Origin: a bacterium
GTDB lineage: Bacteria > Patescibacteriota > Minisyncoccia > Moranbacterales > DUUL01
Assembly (NCBI GenBank): GCA_018675685.1
Contig: JABGXP010000011.1
Coordinates: 1-44,220, forward strand
DNA: 44,220 nucleotides
Reading direction: 5' to 3'
Below are positions 33,560 to 41,809 of this stretch, piece after piece. The notes under the pieces were generated by a model, which searched no databases, was not told the origin of the DNA, and saw only the letters and a program-made list of their open reading frames with translations. The position numbers and the translations under genes are program-made. How positions within the stretch are numbered: the stretch's first letter is position 1; each line of letters opens with the position of its first letter.

Positions 33560-33985
33560 ATGTCAACAGTGCTTAGACATTTTTGGGAGAAATACGGAGG
33601 GGTTGTTTTGATAGTCATAGTCAGTATTCTTATTATTATCGTCGCCTATAGAGTGGGGCAATTGCAAAAAGAAACTGAAAATGCTGCAAAAATAAACATT
33701 TTTTTAGTCAACAAAGAGAAAGTTATTCCCGTAGACCAAAGGGCAAGAGCAATTGACGAAGCTTTGCAGCGAAAGGGGCTTGAAAATAAAATAGAGAAAG
33801 TTGCAAGCAAGGATGTCGATGAACCTAAGAACTGTCTTTTTGTTGCCTCAAAAAACTCGAAGGTGTATCACTTGCCAAGTTGCAAAAATGTAACTAGAAT
33901 AAAAGATAATAACAAGCTTTGCTTTAGTTCTCTCGAAGAAGTAAAAGCGACGAGTCGCGAAGAAGCAAAGTGTTGTCACAAATAG
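33560..33985 (+). CDS. Membrane-anchored protein with C-terminal Cys/His motif
   Basis: The 141-residue protein has one N-terminal TM (residues 14-34, GVVLIVIVSILIIIVAYRV), a charged linker, and a C-terminal module FVASKNSKVYHLPSCKNVTRI...EEAKCCHK. That module resembles the short YHxxxC...C segments found at the ends of many candidate-phyla envelope proteins and Ada-type or nuclease-linked metal-binding tails. Cysteines at about 94, 109, 122 and 138-139, with two His, could hold a metal or form disulfides. Function unknown. It is followed by the SPFH gene 32 bases on. Confidence 0.7.
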   Translation: MSTVLRHFWEKYGGVVLIVIVSILIIIVAYRVGQLQKETENAAKINIFLVNKEKVIPVDQRARAIDEALQRKGLENKIEKVASKDVDEPKNCLFVASKNSKVYHLPSCKNVTRIKDNNKLCFSSLEEVKATSREEAKCCHK

Positions 33986-33994
33986 TGCTACAAT
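33986..33994 (+). promoter_or_regulatory. Extended -10 element before the SPFH gene
   Basis: tgctacaat: extended TGc with TACAAT, 24 bases before the ATG; no spaced -35. The SPFH gene may also be read through from the upstream gene. Confidence 0.4.
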
Positions 33995-34017
33995 AAATAA
34001 TTCATTAAAAAAAATCC

Positions 34018-34884
34018 ATGGCAGAGCCAATTAATATCGATGCTACTAAAATCAGGAAGAAATTTACCAGTTTTTGGAAATTTTTTCTGCTACTTTTTTT
34101 GGTAGTTGTTTTTGTTCCAAAACTCTTAGTAACAATAGACGCTGGAGAAACTGGAGTCTATTCACTCTTTGGAAAAGTTAAAGACAAGGAGCTTTCTTCT
34201 GGTTTGCACATTGTGAATCCTCTTGGAGTAGTCACGAGAATGAATATTAGGACAGATGAATACACAATGAGTGTGATTCGAGGAGAAGGAAGAAAGCAAG
34301 GAATTGATTCAATCGCAGCTTTAACAAAAGAGGGCTTGAGCATCGATCTAGACATCACAGTACTTTATCACTTAGATGAAGAAGAGGCAGCAAGAGTTTA
34401 CAGGACAGTTGGTTTGGAATATGAAGAAAAAGTGATTCGACCAGAAATCAGAAGTTCCATTAGAGAGATCATTGCTCAATATGAAGCCAAGGACGTCTAT
34501 TCTGAAAAAAGAGAAGAAGCAAATAAGAAATTAAGGGATACATTAGACATTAAGCTTAAAAAAAGAGGGATTGTGCTTGAAGATGTATTGCTTCGAAATG
34601 TTCAATTGCCAGTAAATCTCGCAAGAACAATCCAAGAAAAATTACAAGCAGAGCAAGAATCTCAAAAATATGAATTTATTATAGAAAAAGAAACAAAAGA
34701 GAAGCAGAGAAAGATAATCGAGGCAGAGGGGCAGAGAGAAGCTCAAACAATTATCAATGAAAGTCTTTCTTCAAATTATCTTTATTATCTCTACATTAAA
34801 GACCTGAAAGATAGACAAGGCACAATCTATGTTCCAACAAATCCAAGCACTGGAATGCCTACCTTTAAAGAGCTTGGCAGATAG
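34018..34884 (+). CDS. SPFH/Band 7 (prohibitin-like) membrane protein
   Basis: The 288-residue protein has one N-terminal TM (about residues 20-42), then the Band 7 domain from AGETGVYSLFGKV (near residue 43) through TKEGLSIDLDITVLYHLD and RPEIRSSIREIIAQYEAKDVYSEKREE to VLLRNVQLP, then a coiled coil (IQEKLQAEQESQKYEFIIEKETKEKQRKIIEAEGQREAQ) and the closing YLYIKDL. This matches prohibitin-like members that form ring or cage assemblies on membranes and often modulate membrane proteases. No FtsH is in the window. Confidence 0.92.
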   Translation: MAEPINIDATKIRKKFTSFWKFFLLLFLVVVFVPKLLVTIDAGETGVYSLFGKVKDKELSSGLHIVNPLGVVTRMNIRTDEYTMSVIRGEGRKQGIDSIAALTKEGLSIDLDITVLYHLDEEEAARVYRTVGLEYEEKVIRPEIRSSIREIIAQYEAKDVYSEKREEANKKLRDTLDIKLKKRGIVLEDVLLRNVQLPVNLARTIQEKLQAEQESQKYEFIIEKETKEKQRKIIEAEGQREAQTIINESLSSNYLYYLYIKDLKDRQGTIYVPTNPSTGMPTFKELGR

Positions 34885-34889
34885 AGCTA

Positions 34890-34926
34890 TTAAAAACCCC
34901 TCCTATTAAATAAGAGGGGTTTTTAT
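34890..34926 (+). terminator. Terminator after the SPFH gene
   Basis: aaaaacccctc and gaggggttttt form an 11-bp stem with an 11-base loop, followed by T-rich sequence. Confidence 0.88.
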
Positions 34927-34970
34927 TGAGCGATTTTTAACCAATAACTTAACGTAACAAAAAAGTCTAT

Positions 34971-35675
34971 ATGAAAAATGAAGTATTCGTGGTCTCACTC
35001 GGGGGATCTTTAATTGTGCCTGGAGAAATTAATTGGGAATTTTTGAAAAGTTTTAGAGAGCTTATTATTGAGCAGATTGGCAAAGGAAAGCGTTTCATTA
35101 TTGTTACTGGAGGAGGAGACATTGCAAGAAAATACCAACAAGCAGCTGGAAAGATCACAGCTTTGGAGGATGATGATATGGATTGGTTGGGAATTCACTC
35201 CACCCGTTTAAATGCTCATTTGATTAAGACAATTTTTCGTGATTATGCACATCCACGAATCAATAAAAATCCTCGCACCAAAGAAGATTTAATGGTTCAT
35301 TTTGAGGATGGAGAGGGGATTATGGTTGCCGCTGGTTGGCGACCAGGTTGGTCAACTGACTATGTTTCCACGATTCTTGCCGAAAGACTTGGAGCGAAAA
35401 CAGTGATCAATCTTTCGAATATTAAATATGTTTGTGACAAGGACCCGAATAAATTTGACTATGCTAAAGAATATAAGAATATGCATTGGAACGAGTTTCG
35501 AAAGATCGTGGGCGATAAGTGGGACCCAGGCTTGAATATGCCGTTTGACCCAATCGCTTCAAAGCATGCAGAGGAATTGGGGCTAAAGGTAGTCATTGCA
35601 GAAGGTCGCAAGATAGACAATCTTAGAAATATTTTTGAAGAAAAGGAGTTCGAAGGAACAATTATCGAGGATTAA
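34971..35675 (+). CDS. pyrH: UMP kinase-like amino-acid-kinase family protein (archaeal type)
   Basis: The 234-residue protein has the amino acid kinase fold: SLGGSLIVPGEI (near residue 9), VTGGGDIARKYQ (near 45), WRPGWSTDYVSTILAERLGAKTVINLSNI (near 123) and the PNKFDYAKEYKNM segment. GGG and the GWSTD turn fit UMP kinases better than aspartokinase or glutamate kinase, and the overall form resembles archaeal PyrH rather than the hexameric bacterial one. It would feed UDP to CTP synthase. The gene symbol is tentative. Confidence 0.8.
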   Translation: MKNEVFVVSLGGSLIVPGEINWEFLKSFRELIIEQIGKGKRFIIVTGGGDIARKYQQAAGKITALEDDDMDWLGIHSTRLNAHLIKTIFRDYAHPRINKNPRTKEDLMVHFEDGEGIMVAAGWRPGWSTDYVSTILAERLGAKTVINLSNIKYVCDKDPNKFDYAKEYKNMHWNEFRKIVGDKWDPGLNMPFDPIASKHAEELGLKVVIAEGRKIDNLRNIFEEKEFEGTIIED

Positions 35676-35764
35676 ACCAAAAGTGCAAAAAAGTTTAAAA
35701 TAAACTTAGACAAAGAAAAGAGAAGTTAACCTAAAAAGGTTCAGCCAAAAAAGAGGGAGGTAAC

Positions 35765-35878
35765 GTGAAAGCAGACAACAAAAAAATGACAGAAGCTGCT
35801 GGAGGTCTTCTCATTGTGATACTAGCACTACTAGCTATCGCAGGACTCATCCGCTATGGAGAAGGTTGGACAATGTGA
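35765..35878 (+). CDS. 37-residue single-TM peptide
   Basis: Not in the ORF track. GTG start with a strong SD (gggaggt, 3 bases before the GTG), then MKADNKKMTEAAGGLLIVIL..., one hydrophobic helix (about residues 12-29) and RYGEGWTM before TGA. A GC-rich terminator begins 15 bases after the stop. No clear promoter is seen within the 85 bases upstream; a small aacct-aaaa-aggtt hairpin lies at 35719-35732. SD, codon pattern and terminator argue for a real gene. Function unknown; it resembles small regulatory or subunit-type membrane peptides only in topology. Confidence 0.72.
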   Translation: MKADNKKMTEAAGGLLIVILALLAIAGLIRYGEGWTM

Positions 35879-35893
35879 TCTTATTTTAACGCT

Positions 35894-35927
35894 CCCTGTT
35901 GGCTATCGGCCAGCAGGGATCTTTTTT
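35894..35927 (+). terminator. Terminator after the 37-aa peptide gene
   Basis: ccctgttggc pairs with gccagcaggg (one G-U) around a 5-base loop, with six T after it. Confidence 0.88.
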
Positions 35928-35957
35928 GATAATTTGAGCTTTAACAACGAACCATTC

Positions 35958-35985
35958 TTGTTTTTTCAGCGCATTATGGTATTAT
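35958..35985 (+). promoter_or_regulatory. Probable promoter of the purB-like gene
   Basis: TTGTTT (35958-35963), a 16-base spacer and TATTAT (35980-35985) with extended TGg. It leaves a leader of about 85 bases ending in an AGGAGGT SD at 36069-36075, rare in this window. Confidence 0.55.
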
Positions 35986-36079
35986 TATGCGTTAACTACA
36001 AAATAGTTAAAAAGTTTTTTTAAAATTTATGATATTTTTTATTTGACACAAAGACATTCAAACAACAGGAGGTAGTCGC

Positions 36080-37693
36080 ATGAAAAAGAAAGAGCAAGAA
36101 AATCCGATAATCAAAGCAATGCTTAAGGGTTATGGAGAAAAATTCCCTTCGTTGGAAGAATTTTTTTCCTTAACAACAAGTCCAGAAGACTTGAGAAGAC
36201 TTCTTTCGCCAATTCCTGAACTCGGCAGATATCTAAATCATGTTGAGTTCCTTGGTGCGGTCACTTCAGATTTGGCATATGCAAAATTGCGCTTTCGCGT
36301 GATGATTGAGTATTTCATTTGTCTTTGCCAGACCATTGGCGAGCGATCTTTTGAAAACAAGGAATTCCTCCCAAGACTAACAAGTGAGGAAATTGAAACT
36401 CTAAGGGCAATTGAAATTGGACCCAATGAAGTTATTCAAGCTCAGTTTATTGAAACTTTCACAGGGCACGACACAGCCGCTGCTGGGGATTTCCTTAAAT
36501 TATTGATTCCTAAAAAAATCCCAAGATTGGCGAATGCGATTGAAGGAGTACATTTTGCAGCAACATCCGAGGATGTGATTGGGAATGTCACGGGATTGAT
36601 GGCTAACAACCTAATCTATCATCACCTCTTGCCAAAAATAATTGATTTCTGGATTTTCACAATCGATTGGAGCCAGAAATGGCAACAAGACGGGAAAGGT
36701 TCGTTGATTTTGCCAGCCTTTACGCACAAGCAATCAGCAGAACCAACTACTCAGAACAAGATGATTTCAGTGCCGTTGTACTCGACGGTCACTTGGATAG
36801 GAATGTTGATACATCCAATGATCCCAAAGTTCCAACCATTCTCAGGAAAGATGGGGGGAGCTGTGGGGAATGGAACTTGTCATTTTGCAGCTTTTCCTGA
36901 ATTCGATTGGGAGACAATTTTTCGTGATTTCGTGGAAGGATTTGGCTTACATTATGACAAAATGACTGATCAGTGTAGTCCATATGTCATGGAAGGATTC
37001 ATCTTGCACATCATCGATGATATGTTAGGGAAAATGGTCAAGTTCGGTGAAGATTTTTGCGATCTCGTCAGTTGCCCAGGACAACTTTTCGTAAAGTTGA
37101 AGAAAAAAGGGCAGAAGGGTTCATCAATTATGCCTGGTAAAACAAATCTGTGGGGCATCGAAGGGGCACTTGTGATGCTCCGGAAAGCTCAAAGTGCAAT
37201 TAGATTTTTTATCTCAGAATTGCAAAACTATCCACATCAAGGGAATATGGCCAGATCATATCTCTTTAGATCACTCGGTGGCGATTTGATGCCTGCCTTT
37301 ATTGCAATTGACAGGATCACCAAAGAACTTGGTGCTTGCGTTCCAAGCGAAAGAAATATTGAGGAATGCCTCAAGAAATACCCTGGAATGTGTGGAAGTT
37401 CATTGCAAACATATCTAAAGGCGATTGGGATTAAGGACGATGCATACCGCCTCATCCAAGAGATTTCAATCAATGAAGATGGATCCTACGCCAATGCAGG
37501 AGAATTTAAAGATAGGCTCCAGAATGTTGCAAAAAAACTCAACCTCTCTTCGAACATCCAAGAAAGATTGATTGAATTAACGGAATTTTCCGTTTTGGTT
37601 GCCCCAGCAGACAGGAAGGCTAAACTCTTTATTGAAGAGACAAGGAAAGATCTTGCGGAGTTTAAAAAAATGTGTGCTCAGGTAAAAATCTAA
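36080..37693 (+). CDS. purB: Divergent adenylosuccinate lyase (fumarase/aspartase superfamily)
   Basis: Adenylosuccinate lyase cleaves SAICAR to AICAR and adenylosuccinate to AMP. Several blocks match E. coli PurB by eye: LRFRVMIEYF near 70, GHDTAAAGDFL near 129 (PurB NHDVKAVEYFL), VHFAATSED near 157, FTHKQSAEPTT near 214 (PurB RTHGQPATPST), GKMGGAVGNGTCHFAAFPEFDW near 256, and the superfamily signature GSSIMPGKTN at 347-356 with the catalytic-loop Ser. The usual His of MPHK is Gly, and THGQ is THKQ. At 537 residues it is about 80 longer than E. coli PurB, with an added N-terminal ~50-residue segment. A strong SD (AGGAGGT) precedes the ATG. purC lies 3 kb downstream. Confidence 0.85.
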   Translation: MKKKEQENPIIKAMLKGYGEKFPSLEEFFSLTTSPEDLRRLLSPIPELGRYLNHVEFLGAVTSDLAYAKLRFRVMIEYFICLCQTIGERSFENKEFLPRLTSEEIETLRAIEIGPNEVIQAQFIETFTGHDTAAAGDFLKLLIPKKIPRLANAIEGVHFAATSEDVIGNVTGLMANNLIYHHLLPKIIDFWIFTIDWSQKWQQDGKGSLILPAFTHKQSAEPTTQNKMISVPLYSTVTWIGMLIHPMIPKFQPFSGKMGGAVGNGTCHFAAFPEFDWETIFRDFVEGFGLHYDKMTDQCSPYVMEGFILHIIDDMLGKMVKFGEDFCDLVSCPGQLFVKLKKKGQKGSSIMPGKTNLWGIEGALVMLRKAQSAIRFFISELQNYPHQGNMARSYLFRSLGGDLMPAFIAIDRITKELGACVPSERNIEECLKKYPGMCGSSLQTYLKAIGIKDDAYRLIQEISINEDGSYANAGEFKDRLQNVAKKLNLSSNIQERLIELTEFSVLVAPADRKAKLFIEETRKDLAEFKKMCAQVKI

Positions 37694-37711
37694 AAAATAT
37701 CATAGACAGAG

Positions 37712-37752
37712 AAAAAGGTTATCAGTTTAAATTTAAACTGATAACCTTTTTT
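37712..37752 (+). terminator. Terminator after purB
   Basis: A perfect palindrome: aaaaaggttatcagttta and its complement, with a tight loop, followed by T-rich sequence. Confidence 0.92.
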
Positions 37753-37857
37753 ATTATAAAATTATATTGTATTATAAATATATGACAAAGATGTAAAGTA
37801 TTTTTGCTTAAAATAAAGCAATGAATAAAATACAAGCAATATAGTGTAGAAATAAAT

Positions 37858-37886
37858 TTGACATTATTTTCATTCAAGAATAATAT
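37858..37886 (+). promoter_or_regulatory. Promoter of trmB-glmS
   Basis: TTGACA (37858-37863), a 17-base spacer and TAATAT (37881-37886). The ~45-base leader is A-rich and has no SD. Confidence 0.8.
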
Positions 37887-37929
37887 ATACTATATCGAAT
37901 TTAGAAGTAAAAAGATCAAAATAAAATAA

Positions 37930-38679
37930 ATGAAAAGAACTATTTTTGAAAAGCTTGGACTTTCAGAAAAAGAAACAAAGATATATCTAGCGCTTTTAGA
38001 GAGTGGGGCAATTTCTGTTCGTGGGCTTGCTAATATTACTAAGATAAACAGAGGTTCTGTCTATGATATTTTAAAAAAATTACAAAAAAAGGGCTTGGTA
38101 GCCTTCTATCATCATGAAACGAAACAAAAGTTCATTGCAGAAGATCCAGAAAAGTTGAAAACCTTAATAGAGGAAAAAGAAAGAAAGCTAAAAACAGCCA
38201 AAAGTGATATTGAAAAAATCATTCCTGAACTCCGATCTATTCAAGAGAAAAATGGACAAAAACCAACAACAAAATTCTACGAAGGACGTACGGGGATTAA
38301 GACAATTCTCGACAATGTTTTTGAAATTTTAGCATCAGAAGCTAACACGGAAAAGGAATATTATGTTTATTCAGCAAAAGAAGCAAGTGAAGATATTAAA
38401 GAGGCATATCCAAATTTTACAAAAGACAGGATTAAGCAAGGCATTTCAGTCAAAGCTATTTCGCTGGCTGGTGGAGGTAGAGTGAGTGGATTAGATCAGC
38501 GAAGATGGCTTGGAACAGAACAAAACTCAGCGACATTTATTTTGATATATCCTGGAAGATGCGCTTTTATCTCTCGTGATGTCAATGGGGTGCCAGTCGG
38601 AGTGATTATCGAAAATGAAATGGTTTATGAAACGCAGAAAGTTATTTTTCTGCAACTTTGGAATTTATTGGAGAAATAA
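37930..38679 (+). CDS. TrmB family transcriptional regulator
   Basis: Residues 5-70 are a winged helix-turn-helix of the TrmB type (LGLSEKETKIYLALLESGAISVRGLANITKINRGSVYDILKKLQKKGLV), followed by a coiled-coil linker (about 75-112) and a C-terminal effector region starting KFYEGRTGIKTILDNVFEIL. TrmB proteins usually sense sugars or act globally on sugar metabolism. It precedes glmS by 27 bases, so it may report on hexosamine supply and control glmS or itself. Length (249 aa) is typical of short members. Confidence 0.9.
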   Translation: MKRTIFEKLGLSEKETKIYLALLESGAISVRGLANITKINRGSVYDILKKLQKKGLVAFYHHETKQKFIAEDPEKLKTLIEEKERKLKTAKSDIEKIIPELRSIQEKNGQKPTTKFYEGRTGIKTILDNVFEILASEANTEKEYYVYSAKEASEDIKEAYPNFTKDRIKQGISVKAISLAGGGRVSGLDQRRWLGTEQNSATFILIYPGRCAFISRDVNGVPVGVIIENEMVYETQKVIFLQLWNLLEK

Positions 38680-38706
38680 TATAATTAAAAACTAAAAAAC
38701 AAAACT

Positions 38707-40527
38707 ATGTGTGGAATTGTTGGCTACATTGGAAAAAATAAAGCGATGCCAGTTTTGCTTGATGGATTAAGAAAATTGGAATATCGAGGCTATGATTCTT
38801 CAGGGGTGGCAATTTTTGGAAAAACATTGCAAACATTCAAGGCAGTCGGAAAAATAAAAGAACTAGAAAAAGTGATCGGAAAAAACAAGTCGGACGGAAC
38901 AATAGGAATTGCTCACACTCGTTGGGCAACTCATGGGAAGCCATCAAAAGCAAATGCACACCCACACTCTGATTGCACAGGAAAAATTCAAGTTGTGCAC
39001 AATGGAATCATCGAAAACCATGCAGAGTTGAGAGAGCTTCTCAAAAAGAAAGGGCATAAATTCCATTCGCAAACTGACACAGAAGTCATCCCTCATCTGA
39101 TTGAAGATCTTTATAAGGGAGATATCACCCAGACACTTCAAGAGGTTTTGCAAATCATCAAAGGCGCGTATGGCTTGGTTGTGTTTTGCCAAGATGAGCC
39201 CGAGAAATTACTCGTAGCTCGTTGCGGAAGTCCTCTTGTGATTGGAATTGGAAAGCACGAGACCGTGATTGCTTCTGATGTGTCAGCAATTTTGCAGCAT
39301 ACCAAACAAGTGATCTACCTTGAAGATGGAGAGATGGCAGAAGTCGGCTATGATAATTTCCGAGTTTTTGATGCAAAGAGAAATTTAATCAAAAAAGATA
39401 TCGAAAGCGTGCTATGGAATATCGAGGAGATTTCAAAGAAAGGATTCGAACATTTTATGTTAAAAGAAATTTTCCAGCAGCCAGAGTCTTTAAAAAACAG
39501 TTTCAATGGAAGAATTTCTTTTGAAAATGGAACGGCAAAACTAGGTGGGTTGACTGAGGTTGCAGACAGACTAAGAGATGTTGAGAGAATTATTATTGTG
39601 GCTTGCGGAACAGCTTGGCACGATGGTCTTGTTGGCGAATACATGCTTGAAGAATATGCAGGAATTCCAGTTGAAGTGGAGTGGGCAAGTGAGTTTCGTT
39701 ATCGAAACCCGATTCTGAACAAGCGAACAGCGGTTATTGCTATAAGTCAATCTGGAGAAACAGCTGATACACTTGCAGGGATTAAAGAGGTGAAAAATAA
39801 AGGGGCACTAGTTTTGGGAATTGTAAACAGCGTTGGATCGACAATTTCACGTGAAACTGATGCCGGGGTGTATAATCACATCGGGCCAGAAATTTCCGTT
39901 GCATCAACAAAAGCATTCACTTCCCAAGTCGCCATTTTGGCACTCTTAACTGTTTTTTTGGGGAGACAAAGGCGAATGTCTCTTGTAATGGGAAAACGCA
40001 TCTTAAAAGAGCTCAGCGACTTGCCTGAGAAAATTGATGAATTTTTAAAAGATAATAATATTGAAAGAATTGCGAAAAAATATCACAAAGCAAAGAATTT
40101 TGCATTCTTAGGAAGAAAATATTGCCAACCACTAGCAAACGAAGGCGCCTTGAAATTAAAAGAAATTTCCTATATTCACGCAGAAGGGTTTGCCTCTGGT
40201 GAAATGAAGCATGGCTCGATTGCGCTAATTGATAAGAAATTTCCTTCGTTTTTCATTGCCCCGAAAGATAGTGTGTATGAAAAAAACCTTAGCAATATTG
40301 AGGAGATCAAATCTCGAAGTGGTGATGTGATTGCTATTACAACTAAGGGGAATAAATCTTTAGAAAAAATAGCAGATGATGTGATTTATATTCCGAAAAC
40401 TTTGGAAATGTTGACTCCAATTCTAGCGACGATCCCATTGCAACTTTTTGCATACCATGTAGCAAGGATAAAAGGTTTTGATGTAGACAAGCCAAGGAAT
40501 CTTGCAAAATCTGTTACTGTTGAGTGA
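38707..40527 (+). CDS. glmS: Glutamine-fructose-6-phosphate aminotransferase (isomerizing)
   Basis: Makes glucosamine 6-phosphate, first step to UDP-GlcNAc for peptidoglycan. The 606-residue protein begins MCGIVGYIG, giving the N-terminal nucleophile Cys after Met removal, then YRGYDSSG, HTRWATHG and NGIIENH of the glutaminase domain. Two SIS domains follow (CGTAWHDGLVGEYM near 300; SQSGETADTL near 349; GRKYCQPLANEGALKLKEISYIHAEGFASGEMKHG near 472), ending DVDKPRNLAKSVTVE. Normal length and all key motifs present. No glmS ribozyme fold is evident in the 27-base gap upstream. Transcribed with trmB. Confidence 0.97.
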   Translation: MCGIVGYIGKNKAMPVLLDGLRKLEYRGYDSSGVAIFGKTLQTFKAVGKIKELEKVIGKNKSDGTIGIAHTRWATHGKPSKANAHPHSDCTGKIQVVHNGIIENHAELRELLKKKGHKFHSQTDTEVIPHLIEDLYKGDITQTLQEVLQIIKGAYGLVVFCQDEPEKLLVARCGSPLVIGIGKHETVIASDVSAILQHTKQVIYLEDGEMAEVGYDNFRVFDAKRNLIKKDIESVLWNIEEISKKGFEHFMLKEIFQQPESLKNSFNGRISFENGTAKLGGLTEVADRLRDVERIIIVACGTAWHDGLVGEYMLEEYAGIPVEVEWASEFRYRNPILNKRTAVIAISQSGETADTLAGIKEVKNKGALVLGIVNSVGSTISRETDAGVYNHIGPEISVASTKAFTSQVAILALLTVFLGRQRRMSLVMGKRILKELSDLPEKIDEFLKDNNIERIAKKYHKAKNFAFLGRKYCQPLANEGALKLKEISYIHAEGFASGEMKHGSIALIDKKFPSFFIAPKDSVYEKNLSNIEEIKSRSGDVIAITTKGNKSLEKIADDVIYIPKTLEMLTPILATIPLQLFAYHVARIKGFDVDKPRNLAKSVTVE

Positions 40528-40555
40528 TTTTTATCTTAATGTTATTGAAAAACAG

Positions 40556-40591
40556 AAAAGACAGTGCTACAATATAGTGCTGTTCTTTTTT
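40556..40591 (+). terminator. Terminator after glmS
   Basis: aaaaga-cagtgct pairs with agtgctg-ttctttt (two G-U pairs, one bulge), followed by a T-run. Confidence 0.7.
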
Positions 40592-40616
40592 AACTTTAGA
40601 GTTTACCAAGAAGAAG

Positions 40617-40622
40617 TATAAT
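40617..40622 (+). promoter_or_regulatory. Possible -10 of the purC promoter
   Basis: TATAAT, 37 bases before the ATG, without a good -35. The SD AAGGGG (40648-40653) follows in the leader. Confidence 0.4.
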
Positions 40623-40658
40623 TGTTTTTAACATTCAACCAACGAAAAGGGGTGTCAA

Positions 40659-41669
40659 ATGAAAAGCAAAGTTAACATGGGTTTTCTTCCAAAGGCTGTC
40701 AGGGCGATTGAGTTAATCGAAAGGTTTGAAGTGGCAGGTCTCCTGCATTTTTCTACAGGAAAAACAAGGGAAATGTTTGAGATTCCGGATAAACCAGAAC
40801 TTCTTTTGATCTATGCAACGGACCGTATCAGCATTTTTGACATCGTGCTCAATGCGCTTATCAAAAGTAAGGGGCATGTTCTTACAGCATCAACCATTTT
40901 TTGGCTGAATCAGTTCAATTTTGGTGCAGGTGACCACTTGATGGCATATGGTTCAGGGATCGATGAATTTCTTCCGAAAGATTTGAGGGGGGATAGCGAT
41001 CTTCAGAAAAGATGTCTTGTTGTTGAAAAAGCCATGGTTTTGCCAATCGAGGCGATCGTAAGAGGAAATCTGACTGGTTCCGGTCTCAATGACTACAAGG
41101 CGACTGGAATGGTTTGTGGACACGAATTGCCACCTGGTCTGCACGACGGAAGTAAATTGCCAGAGGTATTATTCACTCCTTCAACCAAGGCTGAAGCTGG
41201 TGAGAAAGATCGGAACATTGAATTTGATGAAATGGTTGAGCACATTGGCGGCGATTTTGGACTGGCAACAAAAGTGCGCGAAGAGGCAAAAAAAATCTTT
41301 TCCCTTGCGAATGAGATTGCAAACAAAAAAGGCATTGTCATTGCTGACACAAAGTTTGAATTTGGAATGGTCACAAACAAGAGCAATAACACAGTGAAGC
41401 TGGCCCTCATTGATGAAATTCTGACGCCGGATTCTTCTCGCTTCTGGCCGTTTCAGGATGAATATACTTCTGCGCCCGAAAGTTTTGACAAGCAGGGCGT
41501 CCGGGAGTGGGGCAAGAGTGTCGGGATTAAAAAAAATCCCACTATTGTTCCTCCCGAGGAAGTCTTGGATATTGCCACAAAGAAATATCGAGATATCATC
41601 CAACGCTTATCAGGAATGCCACTGGAAAGTTTTTGGCAAACAGAAATGAAGATAGATCTGGCTGCATAA
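40659..41669 (+). CDS. purC: Phosphoribosylaminoimidazole-succinocarboxamide synthase (SAICAR synthetase)
   Basis: Joins CAIR and aspartate to SAICAR, the substrate of PurB. The 336-residue protein is the longer form: FSTGKTREMFEIPDKPELLLIYATDRISIFDIVL near residue 31, the PIEAIVRGNLTGSGLNDY motif near 128 (family PVEvIVRgyltGSgw), TPSTKAEAGEKDRN near 173, ADTKFEFGM near 228 and the closing LIDEILTPDSSRFWP near 247. All signature regions are intact. It has an AAGGGG-type SD and looks richer in GC and CTG/CTC codons than neighbours outside this region. It is flanked by its own terminators. Confidence 0.93.
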   Translation: MKSKVNMGFLPKAVRAIELIERFEVAGLLHFSTGKTREMFEIPDKPELLLIYATDRISIFDIVLNALIKSKGHVLTASTIFWLNQFNFGAGDHLMAYGSGIDEFLPKDLRGDSDLQKRCLVVEKAMVLPIEAIVRGNLTGSGLNDYKATGMVCGHELPPGLHDGSKLPEVLFTPSTKAEAGEKDRNIEFDEMVEHIGGDFGLATKVREEAKKIFSLANEIANKKGIVIADTKFEFGMVTNKSNNTVKLALIDEILTPDSSRFWPFQDEYTSAPESFDKQGVREWGKSVGIKKNPTIVPPEEVLDIATKKYRDIIQRLSGMPLESFWQTEMKIDLAA

Positions 41670-41692
41670 ACAGTCATGCTCCAGAAGAATTT

Positions 41693-41736
41693 AAAAGTTA
41701 CCACAACTCATCATAGTCGTGGTAACTTTTCTTTTT
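41693..41736 (+). terminator. Terminator after purC
   Basis: aaaagttaccac and gtggtaactttt form a 12-bp stem with an inner ACT/AGT pairing, followed by CTTTTT. Confidence 0.9.
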
Positions 41737-41743
41737 GTATACT

Positions 41744-41782
41744 AAAAGCTCACGTCACACAGTTTGTGTGTCGTGAGCTTTT
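41744..41782. terminator. Terminator between purC and the 217-aa gene
   Basis: aaaagctcacg and cgtgagctttt form an 11-bp stem, extended after a T-T mismatch by CACAC-agttt-GTGTG. With A/T runs in both arms it can serve the minus-strand gene ending at 41810. Confidence 0.88.
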
Positions 41783-41809
41783 GAAAAAACAAGGAAAGAA
41801 TATTAATAA

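Noticed and set aside
38680-38706. glmS ribozyme
   Set aside because: The gap before glmS is only 27 bases and holds no ribozyme core.
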